NCBI RefSeq assembly: GCF_910592395.1
Contig: NC_088309.1
Coordinates: 12,962,599-13,026,598 of the forward strand
Direction: 5' to 3'
From: Lineus longissimus
Lineage: Eukaryota > Nemertea > Pilidiophora > Heteronemertea > Lineidae
DNA length: 64,000 nucleotides
The position numbers were made by a program, and so were the translations under genes. Below, piece after piece: positions 12,646 to 28,708 of the stretch. The notes below the pieces were generated by a model that saw nothing but the letters and a program-made list of their open reading frames with translations, had not been told where the DNA came from and did no database searches. How positions within the stretch are numbered: the stretch's first letter is position 1; each line of letters starts with the position of its first letter.

Positions 12646-12845
12646 ACGTAATGACGGGATTCTACGCGCCACCCCGTCTCTATACAACGATGTCTATCAA
12701 ATGGTCATCTCACGGTAGAGTATTCAGCCCGGTACCATGAGGATGCACCAATGAAAACTGGGGAACGCCTCTATTAGGACCCGTATAATTCCCCCCTAGA
12801 AAGACCTATAAGTGACAGAGTCCCGAAGTCGGAAAATCGCTACAT

Positions 12846-14082
12846 GGGCAAACTTAAAATGACACTGCACCCGAACTTGACCTAGATTTTAGGGTCATAT
12901 AGATACATATGAAAAATGAAAAGAATCCGTCAAAAACTGAAGACGCTAGAGCTCTGACAAGGGCACCAATAAGAAATCGGCCATTTTCCGCCATTTGACC
13001 TAGTTTTCCCTTAAAACAAGGCAAAATAAAAAACACATAATATATATGATGTATCCTCAATAGAAATACCTGTGATAAATGAAACGGTCCAGGGACCATG
13101 TGCTCACCTCAGGTAATGTAATCCATGTCATTTGCAGTGGATATCAGGATGACACTTTCTGACTAGTTTCACCAGTTTTGATTCCATTGAATAATACTCT
13201 TCTTCTCGGCTCAATGGCACAAAAGAAAATTACCGGTACCATATAAGTATAGCACTTTGGTTATAAAGTTGACTGAATTTCAGGGTTATTGAAGAGTGTA
13301 CATGTCACATGGAAATTGGTTGACATCTGTTCAACAGTTTGGGAATAATAGGAATTTTTTTGGATTTTCAAGATGGCAGCCTTGCGGCCATATTTGTCAT
13401 GGGATTTGACTGAAAATTAAGTATATTGATAAGAGTCCATAGATACATAATCAGATGAAGTTTGGTTGCAATCCGATCCTTAGTTTCGGAGTAATAGGAC
13501 TTTGTTTAATTTTAAAGATGGATTTGACTGAAAATCAGGGATGTTGCATAGTACATAGATATACAATCACATGAAATTTGGTTGCAATCCGACTTAATTT
13601 TCAAGATGGCCGCCTGGCGGCCATTTTTGAAGTTAGAGTCCCAAATTTTTTTGGGTAGAATAAAGGGTCCCTAGATACATGTCCTCACAAGTGTAGAACC
13701 TTCTGGCTCAAATAGAAACGAAATGTGCCACCAATCGGTGATTTAGTGAACTTTGGCCTCTGTGACCTTGAAAAGTAGGTCAAATCAAAAACCCGGGTGA
13801 TATGTCATTTAACCTTAATAGATATTCCCACCAAAAACATTTCTTCCCTCTACGTACAACCATTAGCTTTAAAAAGGCAAAAAACTATTTCTAAGATGGC
13901 CGCCTGAAGGCCAGAAAGTACGTCATATTGCAAAAAAGAAAAATAAGTATGAGCATATAGCCCAAAGCTACCATCACACCAAGTTTTAGCCATCTAGCCC
14001 CAGGGGTGACGAAACCTGCTCCGCTAACAGACGACGACGAACGCCACAGTATCGTATAAGCCTCCAGAGGAAAGCTAAAAAA
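12846..14082 (+). mobile_element. Degenerate F2-like element
   Basis: This stretch holds diverged copies of the F2/F3 core: GTGACCTTGAAAAGTAGGTC near 13760, and three AAGATGGC-centred blocks with paired GCC/GGC (13370, 13603, 13893). It ends with a CGA microsatellite, CCTCCAGAGGAAAGCT and an A-run at about 14082, a decayed version of the F2 3' end. The 5' boundary is uncertain. About 180 bp (14083-14264) then separate it from the intact F2 copy and resemble its own start around 12900. Confidence 0.5.
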
Positions 14083-14264
14083 CTGAGCACCTTAGCTCAA
14101 AGCATGAGTAAAAAACATAAATTTTTAGTTTTTTACAAAAAAGCCACCTGGTGGCCAAATTAGGAATCGACTTGCACTCAAAATCGAACTTGGCCCATGT
14201 ATGCACATATGGAAGATGAAAATGATCCGTCAAAAAATTAAGACAATAAAGCGCTGACAAAGGC

Positions 14265-15304
14265 AATGAAATGGCCAGGGCCATTGTGCTCACCTCATGT
14301 GGAGGAAAGATGGATAAAGAGCATGGTATTGTGTCATGTAGTGTTAGGTTTGATGTAGGTCCAAGCAATTACAATTTCCCCAAAATGGCCAATTTACATA
14401 ACATTCGACCTCTGTGACCTTGAAAAGTAGGTCAAATCAAAGAAGACCCGGGTGACACATTGAATGGTTGTTAGAATTAGATGTACCTATGATATAAAAT
14501 TGGTGCCAATCGGGAAAGTCATTACTAGGAATAATGGCATTTTGAAGAATTTAGGATTTGGCCCCCTCCCTGGAGGCCAAACGGCAAATCAGATCGCACC
14601 AAACTTCGGTACCTGAGATCACCTGACCAAGGGGTACATGTGTACTTAATTTGTGATCAATAGTCATTGCAGTTAAGAAACGTGCCATAGTTACGGCCTG
14701 ACGGCGAATTTACGCCATTTGACCTCTGTGACCTTGACAAGAAGGTCAAATTAAAAACCTGGGTGACATATACTGTATGGTGGTTAGATGTACCCATGAT
14801 ATAAAATTGGTGGCAATCGGGCAAGAAGTTAAGGAATAATCACATTTTTAAGGTTTTTGGATTTTGCCCCCTGGTGGTCAAGTGGTGAATCATATTGGAC
14901 CAAACTTCGGTCCCTGAGATCACCTGACTAAGGGGTAAATGTGTACCAAATTTGGTATCAATAGTCATTGCAGTTTAGAAACGTGCCATCGTTACATCCT
15001 AACGGCCAATTTACACCATTTGACCTCTGTGACCTTGAAAAGGAGGTCAAATCAAAAACCCGGAGGATATATGATGCACCTTTGCTAGAAGTACCTACCA
15101 TATTTTTTTCAAAATTTCCCGACTACTATTAAGGGAGATATTGCATATTTTCACTTTTAACGTTTGGCCCCCTGGTGGCCAAACCATGAAACGAATCGGA
15201 CCGAAACTTGGTCTCCAAGGTGTCATTACATAAGGGTACATGTGTACCAAGTTTCAACTCAATAGCTCTAACAGTTACGAAACGTGCCCTGCTAACCGAC
15301 GACG

Positions 15305-15351
<47 letters not shown>

Positions 15352-15406
15352 ACGACGGACGCCACGGTATGGGATAAGCTCACCTCTGCTAAGAGGTGAG
15401 CTAAAA
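14265..15406 (+). mobile_element. F2 Helentron-like element, intact copy 1
   Basis: It starts AATGAAATGGCCAGGGCCAT (hairpin ATGGCC-AG-GGCCAT), then TGTGCTCACCTC. It ends with a CGA microsatellite (about 15300-15355), GGACGCCACGGTATGGGATA and a perfect stem-loop AGCTCACCTCT / AGAGGTGAGCT, then an A-run. The 5' GCTCACCTC is complementary to the 3' hairpin arm. The body is tandem ~300-bp core units, each with a CTCF-like core (for example 15167-15180) and a nuclear-receptor half-site cluster. A near-identical copy is at 32613-33734. Arg-rich open frames across the CGA run are artefacts. Confidence 0.75.
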
Positions 15407-15505
15407 AGTTTACAGACTGACGGACCGACAGACGGCCGAACGACCACCACTTACCACCCCGAGCACAGCATAAGCCCTATTGGTCTACGACCAAGTGGGC
15501 TAAAA

Positions 15506-16092
15506 CTGGTTTCAAGAAAAACTCCTCCCAAGGCTACCAAACAACGTTGTCATTGTCATGGATAACGTCAAGTACCATTCCTGTGAACTTGACAAGGCAC
15601 CAACTAAGGCGTCGACAAAACCAGTAATGCAGGACTGGCTCAGAAAAAACGACATTAGGTTTGAGGAAAAGATGATGAAAAGATTACTCTATGATCTGAT
15701 CACACAAAACAAGAGTCAACAAAAAAAGTATGATGTGAATGAATTGGCAACGGAAGCAGGGTTCATAGTATTACCGTTACCTCCATATCACTGTGAACTG
15801 AACCCGATATAAATTGTTAGGGTATGGGAAATAAGTAACAATGAAGGTAAAGGATGTAGAGGATTCAACAAAGGAAGTATTGACCAAAGTAACACCAGAC
15901 CAATGGAACAATTATTGCGAGCATGTAAAGAAAGATGAAGCAAAAATGTGGGATTTAGAGGGTTTAATGGAGCAAGTGGTGGTCAGAATCATTATAACAT
16001 TGGGAGAGGACACTGATACTTCAGACTCAGAAACGGAATACCAGCCTAGTGACAATGAAAGTGATAATATGGATTTCGAAACTTTGGAATAA
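15506..16092 (+). pseudogene. IS630/Tc1-mariner-type transposase, C-terminal half
   Basis: The frame opens with WFQEKLLPRLPNNVVIVMDN, which holds the second catalytic Asp (VMDN-x-x-YH). It runs to LPPYHCELNPI, after which a TAA (15810-15812) stands exactly where this family normally has the catalytic Glu of NPIE. Coding continues after a frame change (15841-16092), with an acidic tail rich in Ser, Asp and Glu. The N-terminal half lies at 8740-8982 in a frame that joins across the F5 insertion. The gene carries two stops, a frameshift and a 6.5-kb insertion. Confidence 0.8.
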
Positions 16093-16320
16093 GTCATGAT
16101 GGATTACTTGTAAAACACTCTGGCAGTGAATATTTGACACATATAGGTAACACCCCCTATATTTCTTACTGCATGCCATCAGGAGTCACCAAGGTTGACC
16201 CATTGGGAAAAACAGAATGGGGTGTAGCTACCTAGCCGATAGTATAGCAGACCACATGTGGTGATGATCATGACACTGCATTCCAATGAGTATTTAATGT
16301 GATAACTACTGCCTTTGTAG
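16093..16320. other. Spacer after transposase relic
   Basis: Probably the 3' flank of the transposon. No gene or clear inverted repeat was recognised. Confidence 0.4.
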
Positions 16321-17330
16321 ATGGTTTGCCGCCACACTCTCCTTGGAAATAGACTTTTAAGGTTTTCAGATTTGCCCCTTGCAAGCCAAGCAGTGAATCA
16401 AATCGAACCAAACTTCAATCCCTGAGATCACCTGACTATAGGGTACCGTACATCTGTACCAAATGTGAGAAAGTACCATACTAAAGCCTAACGATTAATT
16501 TACACCATTAGACCTCTGTAACCTTGAAAAGTAGGTCAAATCAAAAAACCCATATGACCTGTGATGTAGCCTTGCTTGGAGTACCTTCAATGAAAATATT
16601 ATCGAAAACAAGTCACTAATGAAAAGGCCAGAGGCCATTTTGCTCACCGTATAGATATTTGGTGGTGAGGAATTCATCCTGGTTAAGAAACATGCTACAT
16701 GTATAGTATATAGGTGAAATCAAAATCGGTATGACATGTGATGTATTTTTGCTTTGAGTAGCTACTATAGAAGTATTATTGAAAACAAGTCACAGATATA
16801 CGATATATGTGACCCGCTCTACCAAAACTAGGCGCTTGTCGCATCTGAACTTGACAGGACTTGTTGTTCATTTCCCTATTGTAGACCTTTTGTGAAATGT
16901 GACCAAATCAGTTTGTAATAGATTTCACAAAAGGTCTACAATAGGGAAATGAACAACAAGTCCGTATCAACCTGTCAAGTTCAGATGCAACAAGCGCCTA
17001 GTTTTGGTAGAGCGGGTCACATATTGCACTTTTTACCTTTCCAGTTTTGGCTCCTTGGTGGCAAAGTCGAGAATCATATTGGACCGAAATTCAGTAACAG
17101 ACCTAGGTTATCTGACCAAGAGGGTCATGTATACCAAGTTTCAAGTTGTTAGCTTTAGCGGTTAAGAAACGTGCCATGTTACAGTCAAATGGTCAATTTA
17201 AGTCATTTCACCTCTATGACCTTGGAAAAGTAGGTCAAATCGAAAAAACCTGTAGAATATGCGATATATCATTGCTCAGAATACCATCGAAAGCGAGTCA
17301 CTAATAAGCGAGATATCGGTTCACAGTGTG
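16320..17330 (+). mobile_element. F3-like core remnants (two nested starts)
   Basis: A partial core unit (16320-16617) is followed by an F3 start (AATGAAAAGGCCAGAGGCCA at 16618). Degenerate core units follow, with the nuclear-receptor cluster at about 16509 and 17205. A foldback MITE is inserted at 16809. No F3 3' hairpin is seen, so the copy is truncated at its right end near 17330. Confidence 0.55.
16809..17020. mobile_element. Foldback MITE, copy 2
   Basis: Same termini as the MITE at 9706 (GTGACCCGCTCTACC and its reverse complement), with a slightly longer loop (TGTGACCAAATCAGTTTG region) and a short deletion in the left arm. ATAT flanks both sides (16805-16808, 17021-17024), consistent with a 4-bp target-site duplication. 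Confidence 0.8.
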
Positions 17331-21439
<4,109 letters not shown>

Positions 21440-21440
<1 letters not shown>

Positions 21441-21665
21441 AACTCAAATTGTTCCACTTTTCTTTGAGGAAGTCCCGCCGAGTCTTCGTGAGATTGCAAT
21501 AAGTCATGGAGATGTCTTCATTACTGGATATATCAACTTCCAGCTGGATGAGCCCGGCCAAGCAAGGTTGAAGTAGGACACTTCCTCGATCTCTTGGAAT
21601 CGTGCAATCTTGTCAAACATATTGATTTTCCGATGCATCGCTTGCTTAACACACTGGACGTCCAA
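21440..21665 (+). pseudogene. CR1-like LINE endonuclease fragment
   Basis: The plus strand encodes LFFEEVPPSLREIAISHGDV, FITGYINFQLDEPGQA and, after a frame change, FLDLLESCNLVKHIDFP and HRLLNTLDV. This is the GDxN-centred part of a CR1-type APE endonuclease; the usual GD(F/I)N reads GYIN here. It may be the 5' part of the same LINE whose RT is at 25750-27398, with intervening elements inserted later. Confidence 0.7.
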
Positions 21666-21810
21666 AGGAGGTTCCACAGCGACGTCACATCACGTGACCG
21701 TGAACCATATTATAGCTGTTGGTTGTTTATTGTTTCAGGTCTGTAAGCCTTAAGCATTCAGATTCACTAAAAAGTTGTCGCAAAACATTATGAGACGGTA
21801 TCAGTTTTGT

Positions 21811-22804
21811 AATGAAAAGGCCAGGGGCCATTGTGCTCACCGGTGTTTAGGTAACGACTTAATTGACAATGGACCTTGAAAAGTAGGTCAAATCAAAAAC
21901 CTGTATTATATGCAATGTATCCTTTCTGGGAGTACCAACCATAACAACTTTATCAAATACGAATCACTAATGAGCCAGATATCACACTTTCTAGGTTTTC
22001 TTTTCGCCCCCTGGTGTCCAAGTCGAGAAACAGATCAGACCAAAATTCAGTGTCAGAGGTAACCTGAACTAAGGGGGTCTTGTGTACAAAGTTTCAAGCC
22101 CATAGCCCTAGCAGTTACGAAATGTGCCACAGTCACACTCAAACGGCCAATTTATGCAATTTGACCTCTATGACCATGCAAAAAATAGGTCAAATCGAAA
22201 ACCTCTATGATATGTGATGTATCGTGGCTGGGAGTACCTACCATAAGCATTTCATCAAAAAAAATCACTAATAAGTGAGATATCACAGTTTTTGTGTTTT
22301 CAGTTTGGCCCCCTGGTGGCCAAGTGAAGAATCAGATTAGACCAAAATTTGCTGTCAGAGGTCATCTGACCTTGGGGGTCATGCATAAAAACTTCCAAGC
22401 TCGTAGCCCTGCCAGTTAAGAAACGTGCCACAGTTACACTCAAACGGCAAATTTACGCCATTTGACCTCTGTGACCTTGAAAATTAGGTCAAATCAAAAA
22501 CACGTGTGATATGTGATATATCCTTGCTAGGAGTACCTACCATAACAATTTCATCAAAAACAAGTCACTAATAAGTGAGATTTCACACTATTTATGTTTT
22601 CAGTTTTGACCCCCTGGCGGCCAAGTCAAGAATCAGACCGGACTGAATTTCAGTGTCAAAGGTCTTTGACCTAGGGGGTCATGCATACAAAGTTTTGAGT
22701 CCATAGCCCTATCGGTTAAGAAACGTGCCACTGTTTTTGCAATAGGATACAATGGATGACAGACACTGCGGTGTTGTATAGACTCACCATACCGGTGAGC
22801 CAAA
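21811..22804 (+). mobile_element. F3 Helentron-like element, copy
   Basis: It starts AATGAAAAGGCCAGGGGCCA, then TTGTGCTCACC. It ends ACAGACACTGCGGTGTTGTA and a stem-loop CTCACC-ATAC-CGGTGAG with CCAAA. Three ~300-bp core units are visible, each with a CTCF-like core (about 22008, 22308-22321, 22610) and a nuclear-receptor cluster (about 21868, 22161, 22463). It lies inside a CaMKK intron. Confidence 0.7.
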
Positions 22805-23236
22805 GATTAATATTGACGTGCAGTTCTGTCAATTTCCCTAGCAGCAGTAAATGGGATCGCCGAATGCAACTTATAGTATACCATGTAAACAACCCATCCC
22901 TATGTAGGCAAAATATTGGTCGACTTCATAGGGCTCAAAAGTAAAGAAAACGAGGGGATCTAAGGGGATCTATGGTGGTTTTCTGACTCAGTAGTTCGTC
23001 TTTTTGGAGTAAAGGGTTGGGAAATTCCCTTTTCTGCTTCTATCAACAAGAACAACCGCATAATGTGAAGGTCACTCCATGTCAACATTTGGATAAGCCG
23101 CGAACAGCTACCATGATAAAAGTCGGAAATCTAATCACAGACTACTAGTGGATTACACTTTGGGGTATTAGTTCGTGGTTGTTTATTTAGGTAGTTCATG
23201 TGATGTTTTATCGATAAAAACGTCGAGTGAAACACG

Positions 23237-25733
23237 TGAGACAAGAACACCATTGATTTTTTAAGCCTTTTAGCAGTACAATTGTCAATGTTTGACCGCG
23301 ACGCATCAAATACTGCGTGGGGTTGTGAATCTGAAATTTTGATATGATATTCCGGACAGGCGGGCAAGTAAATGGTGAAAAGTAAACTGGTAGTTGACCA
23401 CGGAAATTTTTTGATAATCGACAAATTAGACAGACTTTGATATTTCCACTCTTTTCAGCCAACTGGCAGAAAAATCTCAAAACACGCCCCCTATTACCAA
23501 ATTAGCAAAATTCTAAATTAATTTTTTCATCAAATAATTTCTTTATATCTGTAGACTTGCCACAGCAAATATTTTTTCAATACCTCTCCAAATATGTACT
23601 TGAGAGTTAAAAACATGCACTCGTCTAATTGATAGGCCTGGACCCTCCAACCTATGAATATTCATTGGTGGTCTTGTCTCAATGAAGGTAGATTTCAGGG
23701 GGTTAACATTTTGAGAATTTTTTCAAACTTGACTTTCCTAATGTAGATGATATCCCACAACTCTCCAACAAAGGAAAGTCATATCTGGACATTTTTGGAG
23801 AAATGAGAGTCATTTCCAAGATTGGTACAACTGTGCCAAAAGCGACGAAAGAGGACAAAATCGACAAAAAGTCATGATTTTGCAGCCAACAGCACCAAGT
23901 TCAAAGACCAGCCCTGGCCAGAATAAGCAAGCTATGGAGCTGAAAATTTAGGATGTGATTTAGGAATATCCTTGCTGCTTAGGGCACAACTTTCAGAATC
24001 AAGGCCTAAGTAGTTTCAAAGAAATTACAAAATGAATGGCAACACAACAAGACTTGTAAAAATGAAACTGAACTTAGACCGGGGCTAGGTTGGCTCATAT
24101 TGGGGTCAAATCAAGTTTTTTTCTCATCATTTTAGCTTGTTTTAACCTTAAATCATCAGCAATACAATATTCTAAATGAATTAGAGTGATTTGAGCACAT
24201 TCAAATTTTTCACTAAATTGACCCAAAATGTAGTGTAAATGGAGACAAGACCACCATTGATTTTTTAAGCCTTTTAGCAGTTCAATTGTCAATGTTTGAC
24301 CGCGATGCATCAAATACTGCGTGGTAATGTGAATCTGAAATTTTGATATAATATTCCGGACAGTCGGGCAAGTAAACGGTGAAAAGTAAACTGGTAGTTG
24401 ACCACGGAAATTTTTTGATAATCGACAAGTTAGACAGACATTGATATTTCCACTCTTTTCAGCCAACTGGCAGAAAAATCTCACTACACGCCCCCTATTA
24501 CCAAATTAGCAAAATTCTAAATTAATTTTTTCATCAAATAATTTCTTTATATCTGTAGACTTGCCACAGCAAATATTTTTTCAATACCTCTCCAAATATG
24601 TACTCGAGAGTTAAAAACATGCACTCGTCTAATTGATAGGCCTGGACCCTCCAACCTATGAATATTCATTGGTGGTCTTGTCTCACGTGAGACAAGACCA
24701 CCATTGATTTTTTAAGCTTTTAAGCAGTTAAATTGTCAATGTTTGACCACGACGCATCAAATACTGCGTGGGGTTGTGAATCTGAAATTTTGATATGATA
24801 TTCCGGACAGTCAGGCAAGTAAATGGTGAAAAATAAACTGGTAGTTAACCACGGAAATTTTTTGATAATCGACAAATTAGACAGACGTTGATATTTCCAC
24901 TCTTTTCAGCGAACTGGCAGAAAAATCTCAAAACACACCCCCTATTACCAAATTATCAAAATTCTAAATTAACTTTTTCATCAAATAATTTCTTTATATC
25001 TGTAGTCTTGCCACAGCAAATATTTTTTCAACACCTCTCCAAATATGTACTCGAGAGTTAAAAACATGCACTCGTCTAATTGATAGGCCTGGACCCTCCA
25101 ACCTATGAATATTCATTGGTGGTCTTGTCTCACGTGAGAGCCTTTTAGCAGTTAAATTGTTAATGTTTGACCGCGACGCATCAAATAATAGCTGGGGTTG
25201 TGAATCTGAAATTTTGATATGATATTCCGGACAGTCAGGCAAGTAAATGGTGAAAAATAAACTGTTAGTTAACCACAGAAATTTTTTGACAATCGACAAA
25301 TTAGACAGACATTGATATTTCCACTCTTTTCAGCCAACTGGCAGAAAAATCTCAAAACACGCCCCCTATTACCAAATTAGCAAAATTCTAAATTAACTTT
25401 TTCATCAAATAATTTCTTTATATCTGTAGACTTGCCACAGCAAATATTTTTTCAATACCTCTCCAAATATGTACTTGAGAGTTAAAAACATGCACTCGTC
25501 TAATTGATAGGCCTGGACCCTCCAACCTATGAATATTCATTGGTGGTCTTGTCGCAATGAAGGTAGATTTCAGGGGGTTAACATTTTGAGAATTTTTTCA
25601 AACTTGATTTTCCTAATGTAGATGATATCCCACAACTCTCCAACAAAGGAAAGTCATATCTGGACATTTTTGGAGAAATGAGAGACATTTCCAAGAGTGG
25701 TACAACTGAATATTCATTAGTAGTCTTGTCTCA
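23237..25733. mobile_element. Tandem cluster of a 445-bp TIR element (four copies)
   Basis: Copies run 23237-23681, 24240-24685, 24688-25132 and 25135-25556 (the last lacks about 25 bp at its left end). Each starts TGAGACAAGACCACCATTGA (or close) and ends TCATTGGTGGTCTTGTCTCA. Copies 2, 3 and 4 are head to tail with only CG between them, and CG also flanks the outer ends (23235-23236 and 25734-25735), so CG is the likely target duplication. A 558-bp spacer follows copy 1; its first 150 bp recur after copy 4. There is no coding capacity. Confidence 0.75.
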
Positions 25734-25749
25734 CGTGTCTTTGTTTACA

Positions 25750-27398
25750 TGGGAGCCACCATTTAGAAAAAATGCTGTGTCGTCATGAAGGAACCTCCTT
25801 TGCTTCTGATCAAAGCGTCAGTTGTCTGTGTGATGCATACCAGAAGGAATTAGATATTCTCCTTGATCACCATGCTCCAGAGAATGTTAAGGAAGTCACA
25901 ATTTGTCCCTCACAGCTATGGTTTACACCATAACTCAATGAAGCGAAGCGCAGAAAGCGAAAAGCTGAGAACATATGGTGCAAAACCCAATTGACTGTGC
26001 ACAGACAGATGTTTCAAGAAGTACGAAATGCATTCAATCCAACAAGATGCCACTGGTCCGCATATTTCACCAAGCAAATCAAAGAAGCTGGCTCGAATGC
26101 CAAGGAAATGCAAAGGGTCTTCCAGCGCATTTCACAACGCTCGAGAAGTGAAACTGCCAAAGCATTTGGACTCATGTGATTTCACAAATACATTCGCAGA
26201 CTTTTAGGATTGAAAAAATCCGACTTGGATTAGCATCTGACAGTAACAGCGATGCTACCGTCCGTGTCTGTCAGACCAGGGTCGACCCAATCTAGTGCCT
26301 TACAGAGTTTGAGCCTGTTGATCATGATGAACTAGTTCCTCTTGTCAAAAAATTGCCATGCAAGTCTGATAAACTTGACCCGCTTCCTACATGGATGATC
26401 TTTGACCCATCCTGCTGAGTGTCATCAATTCATCTCTGAGAGATGGGGAAGTCCCTCAATAACTCACTGATCACGCTTGTGACACCATTGCTAAAGAAGC
26501 CACAATTTACCCGCAGTGCCTGCAAAAGTACCGCCCTGTGAGCAATTTATCGTTCTTATCCAAGGTATTAGAATGGGTCATTGCATTTCGTCTGACAAAG
26601 CACATGGACATAAACAACCTACATGATATCTTTCAGTCAGCATATAAACCTCATCGCAGCACGGAAACTGCCCTACTTAAGGTGCAGAATGACATCAAGG
26701 ATGACGTTGGATAAAAATGGAGCTGCAATTCTTGTCTTACTTGATTTGAGTGCTGCATTCGAAACCATTGACCACAGGATCCTCCTGGAGCTGCTGGAAA
26801 CGCTTGTGAGCATCAGTGGCATAGCACTAAAGTGGTACGAGTCTTATTTGACTGACAGAGTCCAACAAATTCAGATAAATGGCAAAAAGTCTTCAGCTCG
26901 GAAGCTTTCTTGTGGTGTATCACAAGGGTCTGAGTTCAGCCCTATTCTATTTCTTATATACATCCCACTTGGACATTTGATAGACCGAGGTGCTAATCAC
27001 TCTCATGGGTATGCTGACGACAACCAGCTATGTGTCACCCTTCAAATAAGTTCAGGCATTGTTACGAATTTTAAACCTCGAGGAGTGTCTTGCCTTAGTT
27101 AAGGACTGGCTGACTGTAAACAAACTGAAAGGAAATCCCACCAAGACGGAGATCAAGCTGTCTGGGTCTCAGAGAACTCTCAACTAATTCAATATCCAGG
27201 CCTTGACGTTCGCTGGTGTCAAGGTTATGGTGTCACCTGACCCAGTGAGAAATTTAGGAGTCATGTTTGATCAAGACTGTCAATGGGTCCATATGTTAAC
27301 AAGGTAGTCCAGTGTGAAACATCAGCCGCATGCGAAAGCTTCTTGCACAAGAAGCAATAAAACTTCTGGTGCAATCAACTATCATGTCAAGACTGGAA
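25750..27398 (+). pseudogene. CR1-like LINE reverse transcriptase fragment
   Basis: Reading through several stops and frameshifts, the plus strand encodes LLDHHAPENVKEVTICPSQL, KRRKRKAENIWCKTQLTVH, then RT blocks: YRPVSNLSFLSKVLEW-type fingers, VLLDLSAAFETIDHRILLE (block A), KLSCGVSQGSEFSPILFLIY (block B) and HGYADDNQLCV (block C with YADD). It ends near TIMSRL, where a foldback element starts. Wording and order are those of CR1-type ORF2. The longest clean frame is 26623-27102. Confidence 0.85.
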
Positions 27399-28708
27399 GC
27401 AAGGACCCAACGCGCCGCGCAGCTGGCGAAACATTTATAACGGGTTACCGTGGCCTTATTATGGACTTATAGCGGGATTGTGGGGTTGTAACGATTTTGC
27501 TGTATATTGTCACGAGATAAGAAAAGCATGCGACTTGACTTGAACATATTCACGTTAGGTGATGATTAGAAGGTATATAGTTCAGGAAATGTTAATAAAT
27601 AATCATTCCTTATCCTCTTTTGAGAGCATTTTTAATTGTAAAAAGTATTTGCCTACGTCACAGAGTCCCTGCAATGGTAATTTTTATCACAGTAGTCTCG
27701 TGCAGCCAGACCTTCTTCACTTATTAGTCTGGCGCAAGCCTGCTTGTTGGCGCAGATGAAAATGTCCTTGACAAGCTAGAAAATGGTAGAATCATGCAGC
27801 ACGTGTGATCACAGGGACACGTAAATGCAAACATATTACCCCAATGCTGTAAAGTGTAAAATTTGGACCAATTTATCACCCAGAAGTATTAAGGTAGCAG
27901 GAATGGTTGGGGGTTTGTGGTTTCTGAGTCTGAGGGGGTTGGTGTCTGTTGACTGTGCTTTAAGAGAGACTAGGCATGGCGCCAGTCTCTCTTAAAGCAC
28001 AGTCAACAGGCATTTGGTCTCAGTATTTTGGGTAAGTACAGAATCAAGGCAGCTCAGAGAGCAATGATTGAACGACGCTGTGGACAAGTCCAAGGATACT
28101 GCATCAGTCACGACCAACTTCTCATCAGAAAGCGTCACCACCAGCATAATTATTCAATGTTCAGTTCCAACCTGTACCAGTCCAATGCACGCCTGTCATG
28201 GTCAGCAATGGTCAGCTTAGCGCGATATGGAACATTCTTCCGAAACTCAAGCGAGGGAAGTCTGCTCATTAGCATATCTCGCACACTGATCCTTCTGGTC
28301 AAACATCGTAGTGAAATCGTAATGGAAAACGTCTGGCTTTGCGCCAGACTAATAAGTGAAGAACTAATAGGTAAAGAACTTCTACTTGCGCGAGACTGCT
28401 GTGATAAAATTATCATTGCAGAGACTCCGGTGACGTACACATATATTTTTTACAATCAAAAATGCCCTCAAAAGACGACATGGAATGATTATTTTATTGA
28501 TATTTCCTACTATATACCTTCCAATTATCACTTTATACAAATAGATCGGCGTTAGGTCGCATGCTTTTCTTTCCTGGTGACACTATAAAGCAAAATAGTT
28601 GCAACCCCGTAAATGCGCTATAAGTCCAATAATAAGTGACGGTGACCCGTTATAAATGTTTCCGCCAGCTTCGCTTTTTTGCCGCTACGCGGCGCTTTGG
28701 GCCCTTGC
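27399..28708. mobile_element. 1.3-kb foldback DNA element with ~330-bp inverted arms
   Basis: The left end GCAAGGACCCAACGCGCCGC and right end GCGGCGCTTTGGGCCCTTGC are inverted. Complementarity continues inward for roughly 330 bp (27399-27735 against 28330-28708), with indels, by eye about 80%. The centre holds a perfect 25-bp inverted repeat with an 11-bp loop (27948-27972 and 27984-28008). It interrupts the CR1-like RT relic. A frame at 28028-28555 crosses the right arm and has no recognisable domain. The transposon superfamily is not identified. Confidence 0.75.

Larger units (their letters stand above)
8983..15505 (+). mobile_element. F5 Helentron-like composite insertion (6.5 kb)
   Basis: The left end reads TAGTGCCCACTTGG. 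The right end reads GACCAAGTGGGCTAAAA and forms a stem-loop with AGCCC..TTGGTC just upstream. The left end is thus complementary to the 3' hairpin arm, as in F1-F4. The insertion cuts a transposase reading frame that continues on both sides. It contains a MITE (9706-9904), a promoter-like block (11537-11575), a minisatellite (12350-12645) and F2-type elements (12846-15406). No Rep/helicase or other gene was seen. The span could hold one F5 element plus later nested insertions. Confidence 0.6.

Noticed and set aside
15129-15399. Arg-rich open frames on both strands over the CGA run (also 33477-33737)
   Set aside because: They are translations of a (CGA)n microsatellite at the F2 3' end; length varies between the two F2 copies.
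9900-15500. An autonomous Helitron Rep/helicase inside the large F5 insertion
   Set aside because: No frame longer than about 115 codons and no helicase or HUH motif was seen.
28028-28555. A 175-codon frame in the foldback element
   Set aside because: It runs through the inverted arm into the loop region with no domain; the complementary arm does not keep the frame.
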